A stretch of 64,000 bases of DNA, from contig JAICQL010000004.1 in the NCBI GenBank assembly GCA_025937895.1, forward strand, positions 1-64,000, read 5' to 3'. Made by a program: the position numbers and the translations under genes. Position 1 is the stretch's first letter, and every line of letters starts with the position of its first letter. This document shows positions 18,361-25,984 of the stretch, in pieces. The notes under the pieces were generated by a model. The model was not told the DNA's origin. It made no database searches and saw nothing but the letters and a program-made list of their open reading frames with translations. The stretch comes from Polyangiaceae bacterium. Lineage in GTDB: Bacteria; Myxococcota_A; Polyangia; Polyangiales; Polyangiaceae.

Positions 18361-19821
18361 TCAGCGAATCACGAGCGGGTATACACAGGCTCCGTTGGTG
18401 CAGGGGACGCTGCTGCAACAGTCGCTGCTCTGGCTACACGCCTGCCCGAACAGCGCACAGCTGTAGCTGGGCGGGCTCTCGCCAGCCGGTGGGTCCTCAC
18501 CGCCGCCCGGCGGAGTCTCACCGCCGCCGGGCGGCTCCTCACCCTGGGGCGGCGTGCCGCCGCCGCTGCTGCCGCCGCACACGCCCTGCGTGGAGCCGGG
18601 CAAGGAGGTGCACACCACCCCGGCGCAGCAGTCGCCGTTCACCGTGCAACTGCCGCCGCTCGGGATGCAGCCGGAGGGCTCTTCACTGCTCGCACAGCGC
18701 AGCTGACCCAGCGCATCGGCCACGCAGCGGCGGCCATCGCAGCAATCCATGGCGGAGGCGCAGGTGTCGCCCCCGGCGCGGCACTCGCTCAGACCGTTGC
18801 AGCGGGGTACGCCCAGCGGATCGAGCTGGCAGGCGCCGCTGTTGCCGGTCGCGCCGCAGCAGTTGTTGCGCGAGCTGGAGATGCTGCAGGTGTAGTCCTG
18901 ATAGTGGCAGACGTTGCCCTGCGGGCTGCAGCCCAGCGGGTTGCGGCAGACGCCCACGTCCGCGCCCGGCTCCTTGTCACAGGTGACGTTGCCGTCGCCG
19001 GGCAAGCCGGTGCCGGCAGCGCCGCAGCAGTCGCTGTCCTGCCGGCACAGATCGCCGTTCACGCGGCAGCCGCTGGCGGGCTGGCAGACGAACACGCCGC
19101 TGTCGCCGAAGGGAGCGCACAGGCGGCTGCAGCACTGACCGCAGCCGTTGCACAGGCTGCCGTCGATGCCACCGTTGCAGTTGCTGGCCCCCTCCGGGGG
19201 AGCGCCGCAGGTGCCCACCTTGGCCCCCTCGGCGATGCTGCACGTGCCGCCGCAGCACTCCGAGTTGGCGGCGCACAGGTCGCCAGCTTGCGTACAGAAG
19301 GAGCTGGCGAGCGAGCAGCTGCCGTCCTTGCACAGCCCCGAGCAACACTCGCTGCCCGCGTCGCAGGCGTTGCCGGCGGTGCGGCAGGTGAGGTTCAGCG
19401 CCGCGCAGCTGCCAGCTGCGCAGCTGCCGCTGCAACACTCGTCCCCGGAGCTACAGCTGCCACCGTCCGAGACGCAAGCCGCCTCGGAGCAGCTGCCGCT
19501 GCGGCAGCTCAGACTGGAACACTCCAGGCCATTCAGGCACTGCGCGCCCGGTGGCTGGCTGCTGGCGACGACGTGCGCGCCACCGGGGCTGGTGCTGATG
19601 GTGCCGGGCAGATGGTTCGGGGGCTGCGTTGCAGGCTGTTCGCCGGGCTCCAGGTTGGAGTCGGGAAAGAGCTCGACCGGCAAGCCCGGCGTCGAGGAGG
19701 CGCCGCCGCTGCTCGTAGCGGGCGTGACGGACGTGCCCTGGTGCGGCTTGTTGCTGCTGCCGCAGGCGATCAAAACGAACACGCTGGCGAGACCCAGCGC
19801 GCCACGAAGTGCTTTGCTCAA
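18361..19821 (-). CDS. Lipoprotein with tandem cystine-knot-like modules
   Basis: The 486-residue protein has a signal peptide with lipobox LIAC (Cys20), a Gly/Ser/Pro spacer, then about nine modules with the spacing C-x6-C-x5-CC-x3-C-x4-or-more-C (for example CRTAGNAC, DAGSECC, SGLC). This spacing equals the six-Cys framework of inhibitor cystine knots. A Pro/Gly linker (about 430-460) separates the last module. No catalytic motif is present, so binding, adhesion or armour is likeliest, by inference. Start is TTG 19821, supported by GAGAGGAT and by the leader. An RpoE-like promoter lies about 50 bases upstream. Confidence 0.85.
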   Translation of the reverse strand: MSKALRGALGLASVFVLIACGSSNKPHQGTSVTPATSSGGASSTPGLPVELFPDSNLEPGEQPATQPPNHLPGTISTSPGGAHVVASSQPPGAQCLNGLECSSLSCRSGSCSEAACVSDGGSCSSGDECCSGSCAAGSCAALNLTCRTAGNACDAGSECCSGLCKDGSCSLASSFCTQAGDLCAANSECCGGTCSIAEGAKVGTCGAPPEGASNCNGGIDGSLCNGCGQCCSRLCAPFGDSGVFVCQPASGCRVNGDLCRQDSDCCGAAGTGLPGDGNVTCDKEPGADVGVCRNPLGCSPQGNVCHYQDYTCSISSSRNNCCGATGNSGACQLDPLGVPRCNGLSECRAGGDTCASAMDCCDGRRCVADALGQLRCASSEEPSGCIPSGGSCTVNGDCCAGVVCTSLPGSTQGVCGGSSGGGTPPQGEEPPGGGETPPGGGEDPPAGESPPSYSCALFGQACSQSSDCCSSVPCTNGACVYPLVIR

Positions 19822-19826
19822 CGGAT

Positions 19827-19834
19827 ATCCTCTC
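19827..19834 (-). promoter_or_regulatory. Shine-Dalgarno supporting a TTG start
   Basis: GAGAGGAT on the minus strand ends about five bases before TTG 19821. No ATG or GTG lies between this site and the signal peptide, so it decides the start. Confidence 0.65.
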
Positions 19835-19868
19835 GGTCTGTGACTGGCGAAGTCGGGACGGCGCTACG

Positions 19869-19897
19869 TGAGACGGAGCAGCTGGCGGGAAAGTTCC
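19869..19897 (-). promoter_or_regulatory. Third ECF-type promoter, before the cystine-knot lipoprotein gene
   Basis: On the minus strand GGAACTT (19897-19891), 17 bases, then TCTCA (19873-19869), with CG just before and after the -10. It differs by one base in the -10 from the two sites flanking the sigma gene. Predicted transcription start is near 19862, about 40 bases before TTG 19821. Confidence 0.55.
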
Positions 19898-19946
19898 GCG
19901 GATGGTGTGGACGCGTCACTCTCACCGCCAGCTGCCCCTGCCAGGT

Positions 19947-20666
19947 TCAGAGGGCCGCGCGATACCCCACGAACAGCGACGTGCCGCCCAGGTGCGAGTC
20001 TCCAGTTGTGGTGTGCTGGAGCGGCGCCCAGTGTGGGAGCAGCTCGCCAAACAAGCTGCCGGGGCCCAGCTCGAGCTCTGCACCCAGCGGCACGCCGAAG
20101 CCGAGCTTCATCGAGCGCTCCGGCGTATCCTGAAAGCTCTGCCCGCCGGCCTTGCCCCGTACCACGCTCTCCAGGAAGTAGACGCGCGGTCCGATGCCGG
20201 CGTACGGGGTGAGCCGCTCCACGAGGCCCGTCAGGCGGTAAAAGAAGGTGGGCTGCAGCACCAGCTCCTTCTGCCGCAGCTCCCAGCTGTACGTTCCGCC
20301 ACCTGGAATGCGCTCCGGAACGAAGCTCTCGCTCTGGGTACCCTCGGCGCTGGGCGCAGTGTATTCGGCGGCGAGCACCACGGCCAGGCGCCCCCCCAGC
20401 GCAGCGAAGCGGTAACCCGCCTCGATGCCGAAGTGGGCAAAGGGGCTCAGGCCGTTGAAGGAGGCGAGGCCACCGACCTTGCCGGCGAACAGCAGGGCGC
20501 CGCCCTCGCTGTCTGGAGCCACCGCCTGCGGCGCTGACTGTACGCCGCCATCGGCGCTCAGCTCCGCGGCTGCGGCCCCGCTGGCCAGCAGCAAGCTGCT
20601 CAGCCCGAGCGCGCCCGCCGCCCACCCCGCACGGTTCACTGCACGGCCCACTGCACGTCTCATCAT
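19947..20666 (-). CDS. Outer-membrane beta-barrel-like protein
   Basis: A 239-residue exported protein. A basic start and Ala/Leu-rich signal peptide (about 1-34, ending SGAAAAE) are followed by alternating aromatic and hydrophobic strands (FAHFGIEAGYRF, LVLQPTFFYRL, LTPYAGIGPRVYF, SLFVGYRAAL), the look of an 8-10-strand OmpA/OmpW-like barrel. Two adjacent ATG codons (20666, 20663) follow GAGGGA; both are possible. The upstream gene ends at 20690, so the two are likely cotranscribed. A partner or porin role beside the surface lipoproteins is inference. Confidence 0.75.
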   Translation of the reverse strand: MMRRAVGRAVNRAGWAAGALGLSSLLLASGAAAAELSADGGVQSAPQAVAPDSEGGALLFAGKVGGLASFNGLSPFAHFGIEAGYRFAALGGRLAVVLAAEYTAPSAEGTQSESFVPERIPGGGTYSWELRQKELVLQPTFFYRLTGLVERLTPYAGIGPRVYFLESVVRGKAGGQSFQDTPERSMKLGFGVPLGAELELGPGSLFGELLPHWAPLQHTTTGDSHLGGTSLFVGYRAAL

Positions 20667-20689
20667 CGTTCCCTCGTTGCGCGAGCGCA

Positions 20690-23600
20690 TCACCACACCA
20701 CCGTTTCCGTCGAAGTCGTCACCCCGCTGCCGGTGTCACCGGCGAGCAGGAAGATGAAAGCGCTCTGGATCGAGCTGCCCATCAGGTACCGCGGGCTGGT
20801 CATCGTCAGCCCTTCGTTGTTCCAGGAGTTGTTGGCCAGCTGCGGGCTCGGGTCGACGAAGCCAGCGGCGATGGCGTTCGAGAGCGGAGCGCCGTTGCCG
20901 CTGCCCCCAAACACGAACAGGCGGTCGGCGGCGCCTGCCGAGCCGTAGCCGACGCGTGTGGAAGTGAAGTCCTCCACGGTGTCGCTGGGCCCGGCGATGT
21001 CGGCGAACGCGCCGAGCTCGCCACCCGCCTGCACCACACCTGCCTCGACCACGCCGCTGCGAGCGGACTCGTCGCCGAGCAGACCACCACCCAGGTAGAC
21101 ATAGGTCGTGCTGCCCGAGACGAACTGCGAGTCGACGCTGTCGATGGCCCAGGCGCCGTGCTGCCAGCGGCCCACCGCGGACTGCTCCGCACCCGTGGTC
21201 CACGCATCGCCGATCAGCTGGCGGCCGTTGTCGAGCACGGTGACGGGCAGGTACTCGTACGTCGTCAGACCGCTCGTGCCGTTGCGACCGAGCAGTGAGT
21301 AGACGTACCAGGTGCTGGGATCTGCCGGGTCCACCGCAGCCACTCCGCGCGCGCCTTCGCGAGCGGTGTTCAGGTCCGGCAGCGCTTGCCAGCGGCTGGT
21401 CGAGCCGAGCGGCAGCGGCGTCTCGCCGGGCACCAGCACGGCGCTGCCATCGTCGACGAGCTCCGTCACGCTCGCCGCCACCTCTGCCAGCAGTTGCTCA
21501 TCGCTGCCCGGTACGCCGTCCTTCGGGGTGCGGTAGACGCGGTAGCCCGTGATGCCGGTCAGGGCATCCCCCTGAGAGTCCGTGGGCGTCGACCAGTCCA
21601 GCTTGACCAGGATCGACCGATCCTGAGTCCCGCGCAGGCGCAGGATCAGCGCGTCGGACGCCAGTGTCTCACCGCCCAGGTTCTGCGGGTCGGCGTCGTC
21701 GATCAGAGCAGCCACGCGGTACGAGTAAGTGCCCGGCTCGAGGCCGGCGCCGCTCGCGCCGAAGCAGGCGGCGCTACCGCCGCCCAGGCACAGATCCACG
21801 TTGGCGATGCCCGGGATCTCTTCCGGTGAGAGCACCAGCGCGCGAGCACCGGAGGCGAGCGGACCGTTGCCGTCGTTGCCGCCGAAGACGTACAGGTAGC
21901 GGCCCAGGGTGGCGTCGGCCGCAAACGTGCGCGCCGCAGGCAGGGGCTGGCGGCTGGTCTGCCAGGGGTTCATGTTGCCGAACAGATCCACCGGTGCAAA
22001 CTCCACGCTGGAGAGCGCCGAGCTGACCGCGCCGCCATCGCCGCCGACGGCGTACACGAAGCGCGCGGCCGACGTGGCCTGGATGGCGGAGGAGGCCAGC
22101 GCCCGGCGCGCGACGTTCAGCGCGGGGCCCGGGCGCGGTGCCGACAGGTTGTAGGAGCTGTTGGTGATACCCACCGCGGAGAACTCGGCGTACACGCCGT
22201 CCTCGTTGGTCACCCGCGCCACGCACACGTCACCGGCGGCGAGCGTGCTGGTGTCGAAGGTGGCGCTCTGGGTGCAGCCGCTGGTGCAGGTCTCGGTGGC
22301 GCCGCTGCCCGCGATGGTGACCTCGCCGCCGCCCGTGGCGCAGCGCAAGCTCAGCTCCGCTCCGGAGAAGCCGGTGCCGCGCAGCTCCAGGGTCTGACCG
22401 CTGGCGTTGACCAGCGACTGTGGCACGGCATCAGTGACCGCGGGCAGCGCGCCGGTGACCGACGTGAACACGTCGCTCAGCACCGCGACGGCTCCATCCG
22501 GCCACACCAGGACCAGATCGTATTCACCCGCAGGCGTGCCGCTGGGCACGATGGCCGTGAGTGTGGTGGCGTTGATGGGGGTCACCGACTGCAGCTGCAC
22601 GGCGGGTTCGTCGCCCGCCGGGTTCAGGAACGCGCGCGGCACCCCGCCCGCGCTGGTCGCGCTGCCCAGGACGATGGTCATCGCCTGCGATGCGCTGGCA
22701 GAGCCGAAGGGGGGCGAGACCACACCCTGATCGATGCTCAGGTTGTCCGTGACGGTGATGGCGCGCGTCATCACTGCCGCGCAGCCGCTGCCGTCATTGA
22801 CTGCGATGTCGTATTCACCCGGCTCCGTACCCGCGGGCACGGTGGCTTGCAGCTGTGTGGTCTTGCCGGGCGCGAGCGCCGCCTCGAGGGTGATCGGCGT
22901 CGCGCTGGTGCTGCCGCTGGACCACATGGTGACCGTGAAGGGCGGCTGCAGCGCGGTGACGAACAGGTTTACCTTGGTGTTGATGTCGTTGTAGGCCACG
23001 GCGGGATCGGCGTTGAACAGCACCGGGCCGTCCGTACCCACGATCGTCTGGTGCGGCAGCGGGCGGTCCTGGCAGCCGTCGGGGTTCTGCACCACCAGGC
23101 TGCAGCTCTCGCCGGGCTCCACACCGGGGCCGAAGGTCATGCTGAGCTGGTCGCCGGCGCCGTTGACGGAGCTGGCGAGCGCCGTGAGCGTGGTGTTGCC
23201 GCAGGTCAGCTGCGCGCTGGCACCTGGCTGAAACGCAGACCCGGCCGCGACCAGCACGCTGCCGCCGCTGCAGACCGTGCCCGGCGCCACGCCGTCCACG
23301 CGGGGCGGCGGGTTGATGGTGAAATCGACGCTGGTGCCGGAGCTGCAACCCACCGGATCGGGGTTCGTCACCCGCAGTGAATACGTGCCCGGCAGGAACT
23401 GCTGGCTGGGCAGGGTGAAGACCAGACCGGTGCACAGCTCCATGCCGAAGCTCCCGTCGGTGCCCTCGGGCGGCGCGCAGCCGCTGAGCGACTCGGGCGC
23501 AAACGTGGTCTCGGCGCCGCCAGCGGCCACCACCGTGACGGTGGGGCGCAAGCTGCCGCCCACCACCGCGAAGGAGCCGCCTTCGACGGTGAGTGATTGG

Positions 23601-24493
23601 TCGTTCTGATCGAGGCAGACGCCCGTCGGGGCGACTCGGCTGACCAGCGGCGCGGGTACGACCACGAGCTGGTGGGGCTCCGCAGACTGGCAGGATGCAG
23701 GCTCCGCGCTGGTCACGACCAGCGAGTGCGTGCCTGGCGTGAACTCGTTCTGTCCGAGGGTCAGGGTCAGGCCGTCGCACAGCTCCAGCTGGCTGCCAGC
23801 GAACGTGCCAGGCACCTGCTGGCAGCTGGAGGTGGTCACGGCGTTCGCCGCCTGACCGCTCAAGGTCACGTGCGGCGGCGCACCATCCAGGCTCAGGAAG
23901 TTGCTGCCCGCGATGTTCACGGCGCGGCTGCCCTGGTCGGTGCACACTGCCAGCGGTGAGCTGGCGCTGGAGTCGCCGATGGCGAGCGAGCTCACCCTCG
24001 GCGGCTCGATCACCGCGAGGCTGCGCGGCAGGTTCTGCAGCGTCTTGCCGTCGGGGTTGGTGACCTGGACGTCATACAGGCCGGCGCCGAGCTCGACGCC
24101 GGGGTTGCCGCTTGCGGGCTCGGTGATGCGCAGGCTCAGCTGCTCGCGGCTCTGCCAGCTGAGCTCGCTCGCGTGCTCGCCCTGCGGCGCGCCGGAGAAG
24201 CTCACGGGCGCGCCGCTGGCCGCTCCGCCCGTGAGATCGGCCGTGCGCGTCAGGCTCACGCTGGGCAGGTTCAAGATCGGAGGCTCCGCCAGCACGTTGC
24301 TCGGCATCGGCGCGAAGCCGCTGCCGCTCAGCACCACGAAGGTCTCGGGCGTGAGGCGCTGCGCATTGCAGAGCAAGTCCGGACCGACGCTCTGTACGGT
24401 CAACTTCGGGCTCTCGACCTCGTGCGCACAGCCGACGGCGCACGTGCCGAAGATACCCGCCAACAAACCTAGATTGAGAGTTCTGTATGACAT
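20690..24493 (-). CDS. Large lipoprotein with IPT/TIG repeats and kelch-like segments
   Basis: A 1,267-residue exported protein. The signal peptide ends in a lipobox-like AVGC (Cys22). Several Ig-like IPT/TIG repeats follow (about 30-760), each ending in phrases such as YDVQVTNPDG, YSLRVTNPDP and CSLVVQNPDG. Kelch-like blades surround a fibronectin-III-like stretch in the C-terminal 500 residues (RFVYAVGGDGG, YLYVFGGNDGNG, RLFVFGGSGNG; ITGYRVYRTPKDG). Such proteins usually act as surface adhesins or carbohydrate-binding scaffolds. It starts 60 bases after the heptad-repeat gene and ends 24 bases before the barrel gene, so it sits mid-operon. Confidence 0.85.
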   Translation of the reverse strand: MSYRTLNLGLLAGIFGTCAVGCAHEVESPKLTVQSVGPDLLCNAQRLTPETFVVLSGSGFAPMPSNVLAEPPILNLPSVSLTRTADLTGGAASGAPVSFSGAPQGEHASELSWQSREQLSLRITEPASGNPGVELGAGLYDVQVTNPDGKTLQNLPRSLAVIEPPRVSSLAIGDSSASSPLAVCTDQGSRAVNIAGSNFLSLDGAPPHVTLSGQAANAVTTSSCQQVPGTFAGSQLELCDGLTLTLGQNEFTPGTHSLVVTSAEPASCQSAEPHQLVVVPAPLVSRVAPTGVCLDQNDQSLTVEGGSFAVVGGSLRPTVTVVAAGGAETTFAPESLSGCAPPEGTDGSFGMELCTGLVFTLPSQQFLPGTYSLRVTNPDPVGCSSGTSVDFTINPPPRVDGVAPGTVCSGGSVLVAAGSAFQPGASAQLTCGNTTLTALASSVNGAGDQLSMTFGPGVEPGESCSLVVQNPDGCQDRPLPHQTIVGTDGPVLFNADPAVAYNDINTKVNLFVTALQPPFTVTMWSSGSTSATPITLEAALAPGKTTQLQATVPAGTEPGEYDIAVNDGSGCAAVMTRAITVTDNLSIDQGVVSPPFGSASASQAMTIVLGSATSAGGVPRAFLNPAGDEPAVQLQSVTPINATTLTAIVPSGTPAGEYDLVLVWPDGAVAVLSDVFTSVTGALPAVTDAVPQSLVNASGQTLELRGTGFSGAELSLRCATGGGEVTIAGSGATETCTSGCTQSATFDTSTLAAGDVCVARVTNEDGVYAEFSAVGITNSSYNLSAPRPGPALNVARRALASSAIQATSAARFVYAVGGDGGAVSSALSSVEFAPVDLFGNMNPWQTSRQPLPAARTFAADATLGRYLYVFGGNDGNGPLASGARALVLSPEEIPGIANVDLCLGGGSAACFGASGAGLEPGTYSYRVAALIDDADPQNLGGETLASDALILRLRGTQDRSILVKLDWSTPTDSQGDALTGITGYRVYRTPKDGVPGSDEQLLAEVAASVTELVDDGSAVLVPGETPLPLGSTSRWQALPDLNTAREGARGVAAVDPADPSTWYVYSLLGRNGTSGLTTYEYLPVTVLDNGRQLIGDAWTTGAEQSAVGRWQHGAWAIDSVDSQFVSGSTTYVYLGGGLLGDESARSGVVEAGVVQAGGELGAFADIAGPSDTVEDFTSTRVGYGSAGAADRLFVFGGSGNGAPLSNAIAAGFVDPSPQLANNSWNNEGLTMTSPRYLMGSSIQSAFIFLLAGDTGSGVTTSTETVVW

Positions 24494-24553
24494 GAAGCTA
24501 TTCGTCCCCTGCCTGTCTCCGATCGTTTCCTTGCGCTGAGCTGCGCGTGCGCT

Positions 24554-25201
24554 CTACTTGCGACCTCCGCTGGCGCGGCGCTCCTGCGCCGCCGCGGGCA
24601 ACTCGGCGCTGCGGCGCCGTTCGGCGGCGGCCTGGCGGTGCTGCACGGCAGCGGCGCGCCGCTCCTGCGCGGCTGCGCGCCGCTCCTGAGCCTCGGCGCG
24701 GCGCTCGCCGGCTGCCGCGCGGCGCTCCAGAGCGCCGAGCCGCTGAGCCTGGGCGGCGTCGCGACGGGCGCTCGCCGCAGCCAGGCGCTCGCGAGCAGCC
24801 GCGAGCTGCTTCTGCACGGGCTTCTGGTGAGCGCTGCGCTGAGCTGCGCTCTTGCCCTGCTCGGAGCCGTTCACCGCCGCGCCGGCAGCTGCCGCGCGCG
24901 TGTGCTCGGCGCGGTGGCTGTCGCGCCGTGCGTGCGCCAGCCCGACATGGAGGCGAGCGCTGTCGGAGGCTTGCTCCGGTAGCTCGAACAGCGGCAAGGT
25001 GGGCAAGGGGGCGCGCTCTGCATCCGGCGCGGCGCGCTTGCTCTCGGCGGGCCGGTTCTGCTCCGGGCCGGGGCGTTCGCGCTCCGCCGCCTGAGCCTGG
25101 TGAGCGCCTCCCTGCGCCGCCTCCGGTGCTGGGTCCGCCGCCAGCACGGGCGCGGCGAAGACGGCGAAGAGAGCGGAGATCTGGAGAGTGCGTGCAATCA
25201 T
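24554..25201 (-). CDS. Secreted Arg/Ala heptad-repeat protein, divergent from the sigma factor
   Basis: The 215 residues comprise a clean signal peptide (1-21), a charged Pro-rich segment, the motif LPLFELPE (69-76), and a helical tail. The tail (about 159-200) is made of seven-residue repeats of the form ERRAAAQ and looks like one long basic amphipathic helix. AAAGGA eight bases upstream supports ATG 25201. The motif FELPE also occurs in the periplasmic part of the anti-sigma factor encoded across the intergenic region. The gene is the first of the minus-strand cluster behind an RpoE-type promoter. No family is recognised; an anti-sigma ligand, competitor or envelope sensor is inference. Confidence 0.75.
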   Translation of the reverse strand: MIARTLQISALFAVFAAPVLAADPAPEAAQGGAHQAQAAERERPGPEQNRPAESKRAAPDAERAPLPTLPLFELPEQASDSARLHVGLAHARRDSHRAEHTRAAAAGAAVNGSEQGKSAAQRSAHQKPVQKQLAAARERLAAASARRDAAQAQRLGALERRAAAGERRAEAQERRAAAQERRAAAVQHRQAAAERRRSAELPAAAQERRASGGRK

Positions 25202-25264
25202 CTTGGAGTTCCTTTCCGAAACGAGAGCGCAGCGTTGGTGCGAGCACCCGTGCGCCGACAGCCA

Positions 25265-25293
25265 TCAGACGAGACCCGCTGCGCGAAAGTTCC
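25265..25293 (-). promoter_or_regulatory. RpoE-type ECF promoter for the minus-strand surface cluster
   Basis: On the minus strand GGAACTT (25293-25287), 17 bases, TCTGA (25269-25265). The bases around the -10 read TCTCGTCTGATGGC, nearly identical to the promoter facing the other way. Predicted start of transcription near 25258 gives a leader of about 57 bases before ATG 25201. Confidence 0.7.
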
Positions 25294-25352
25294 CGCCCCT
25301 TCGTCGAGCGCGCGCTCACCTCGGTGTGCTCCAAAGAAAGAGCTGCAGACGG

Positions 25353-25380
25353 GGAACTTCGCGCCCGTACTCTCGTCTGA
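25353..25380 (+). promoter_or_regulatory. RpoE-type ECF promoter for the sigma/anti-sigma genes (autoregulation)
   Basis: GGAACTT (25353-25359), 16 bases, TCTGA (25376-25380); the -10 context TCTCGTCTGACGGC differs from the divergent site at one base. It matches the classical sigma-E consensus. Predicted transcription starts near 25387, directly before the sigma factor gene. Confidence 0.72.
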
Positions 25381-25405
25381 CGGCTTGGACGCCATTGCTT
25401 CAGAG

Positions 25406-25984
25406 GTGTTCCAGAAAGCTCGTGCGGGTGATCCGCAGGCTTTTCAGGAGTTGATTCGGCCCCACCTGGAGTCCGTGAGGCGCTTCGTGTTTTCATTGTC
25501 GAGCAACTGGCAGGACGCGGATGACATCACGCAGGAGGCCTTGCTCAAGGCGTTCCGTGCCTTCGCCAGCTTTGATGGCAGGTCCGCCCTCTCCACCTGG
25601 CTGTACGCGGTGGCGCGCACCACCGCCATCGATTGGCATCGCAGCCGGCTGGGGCAGGCAGGCCAGCGCGAGAACCCTCTGCCGAGCTCGCACCCCGCGC
25701 CCGTGTTGCAGCAAGACGAAGCCTGCAGTCAGCAGCAGGACAGCGAACGGCTGTGGCAGGCGATTCGTTGCCTGGCTGAGCGCAACCGCGTACCGCTGGT
25801 GCTGTTCGAGGTGGAGGGACTCTCCTACGAGCAGATCGCGGAGCTGGAGGGCGTGCCCGTCGGCACCATTCGCTCCCGGCTGAGCCGCGCGCGGGCCGAG
25901 CTGCGCGAGCGCCTGGCCGAGCTGCAGCCGCGCAGCGGCGTGCAAGGTGAGGCGCCCGCCTCGCTGCGGAGGATGCACGGATGA
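25406..25984 (+). CDS. ECF-family RNA polymerase sigma factor
   Basis: Directs RNA polymerase to RpoE-type promoters. Region 2 runs from FQELIRPH to WLYAVARTTAIDWHRSR (including DADDITQEALLKAF), and region 4 from RVPLVLFEVEGLSYEQIAELEG to VGTIRSRLSRARAELR, the standard helix-turn-helix. The frame is open upstream to 25100, but that stretch overlaps the divergent gene and the promoters. The predicted transcription start near 25387 makes GTG 25406 (192 residues) the first usable start; TTG 25385 is an alternative with seven more residues. The stop overlaps the next start as ATGA, the usual sigma/anti-sigma arrangement. Confidence 0.9.
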   Translation: MFQKARAGDPQAFQELIRPHLESVRRFVFSLSSNWQDADDITQEALLKAFRAFASFDGRSALSTWLYAVARTTAIDWHRSRLGQAGQRENPLPSSHPAPVLQQDEACSQQQDSERLWQAIRCLAERNRVPLVLFEVEGLSYEQIAELEGVPVGTIRSRLSRARAELRERLAELQPRSGVQGEAPASLRRMHG

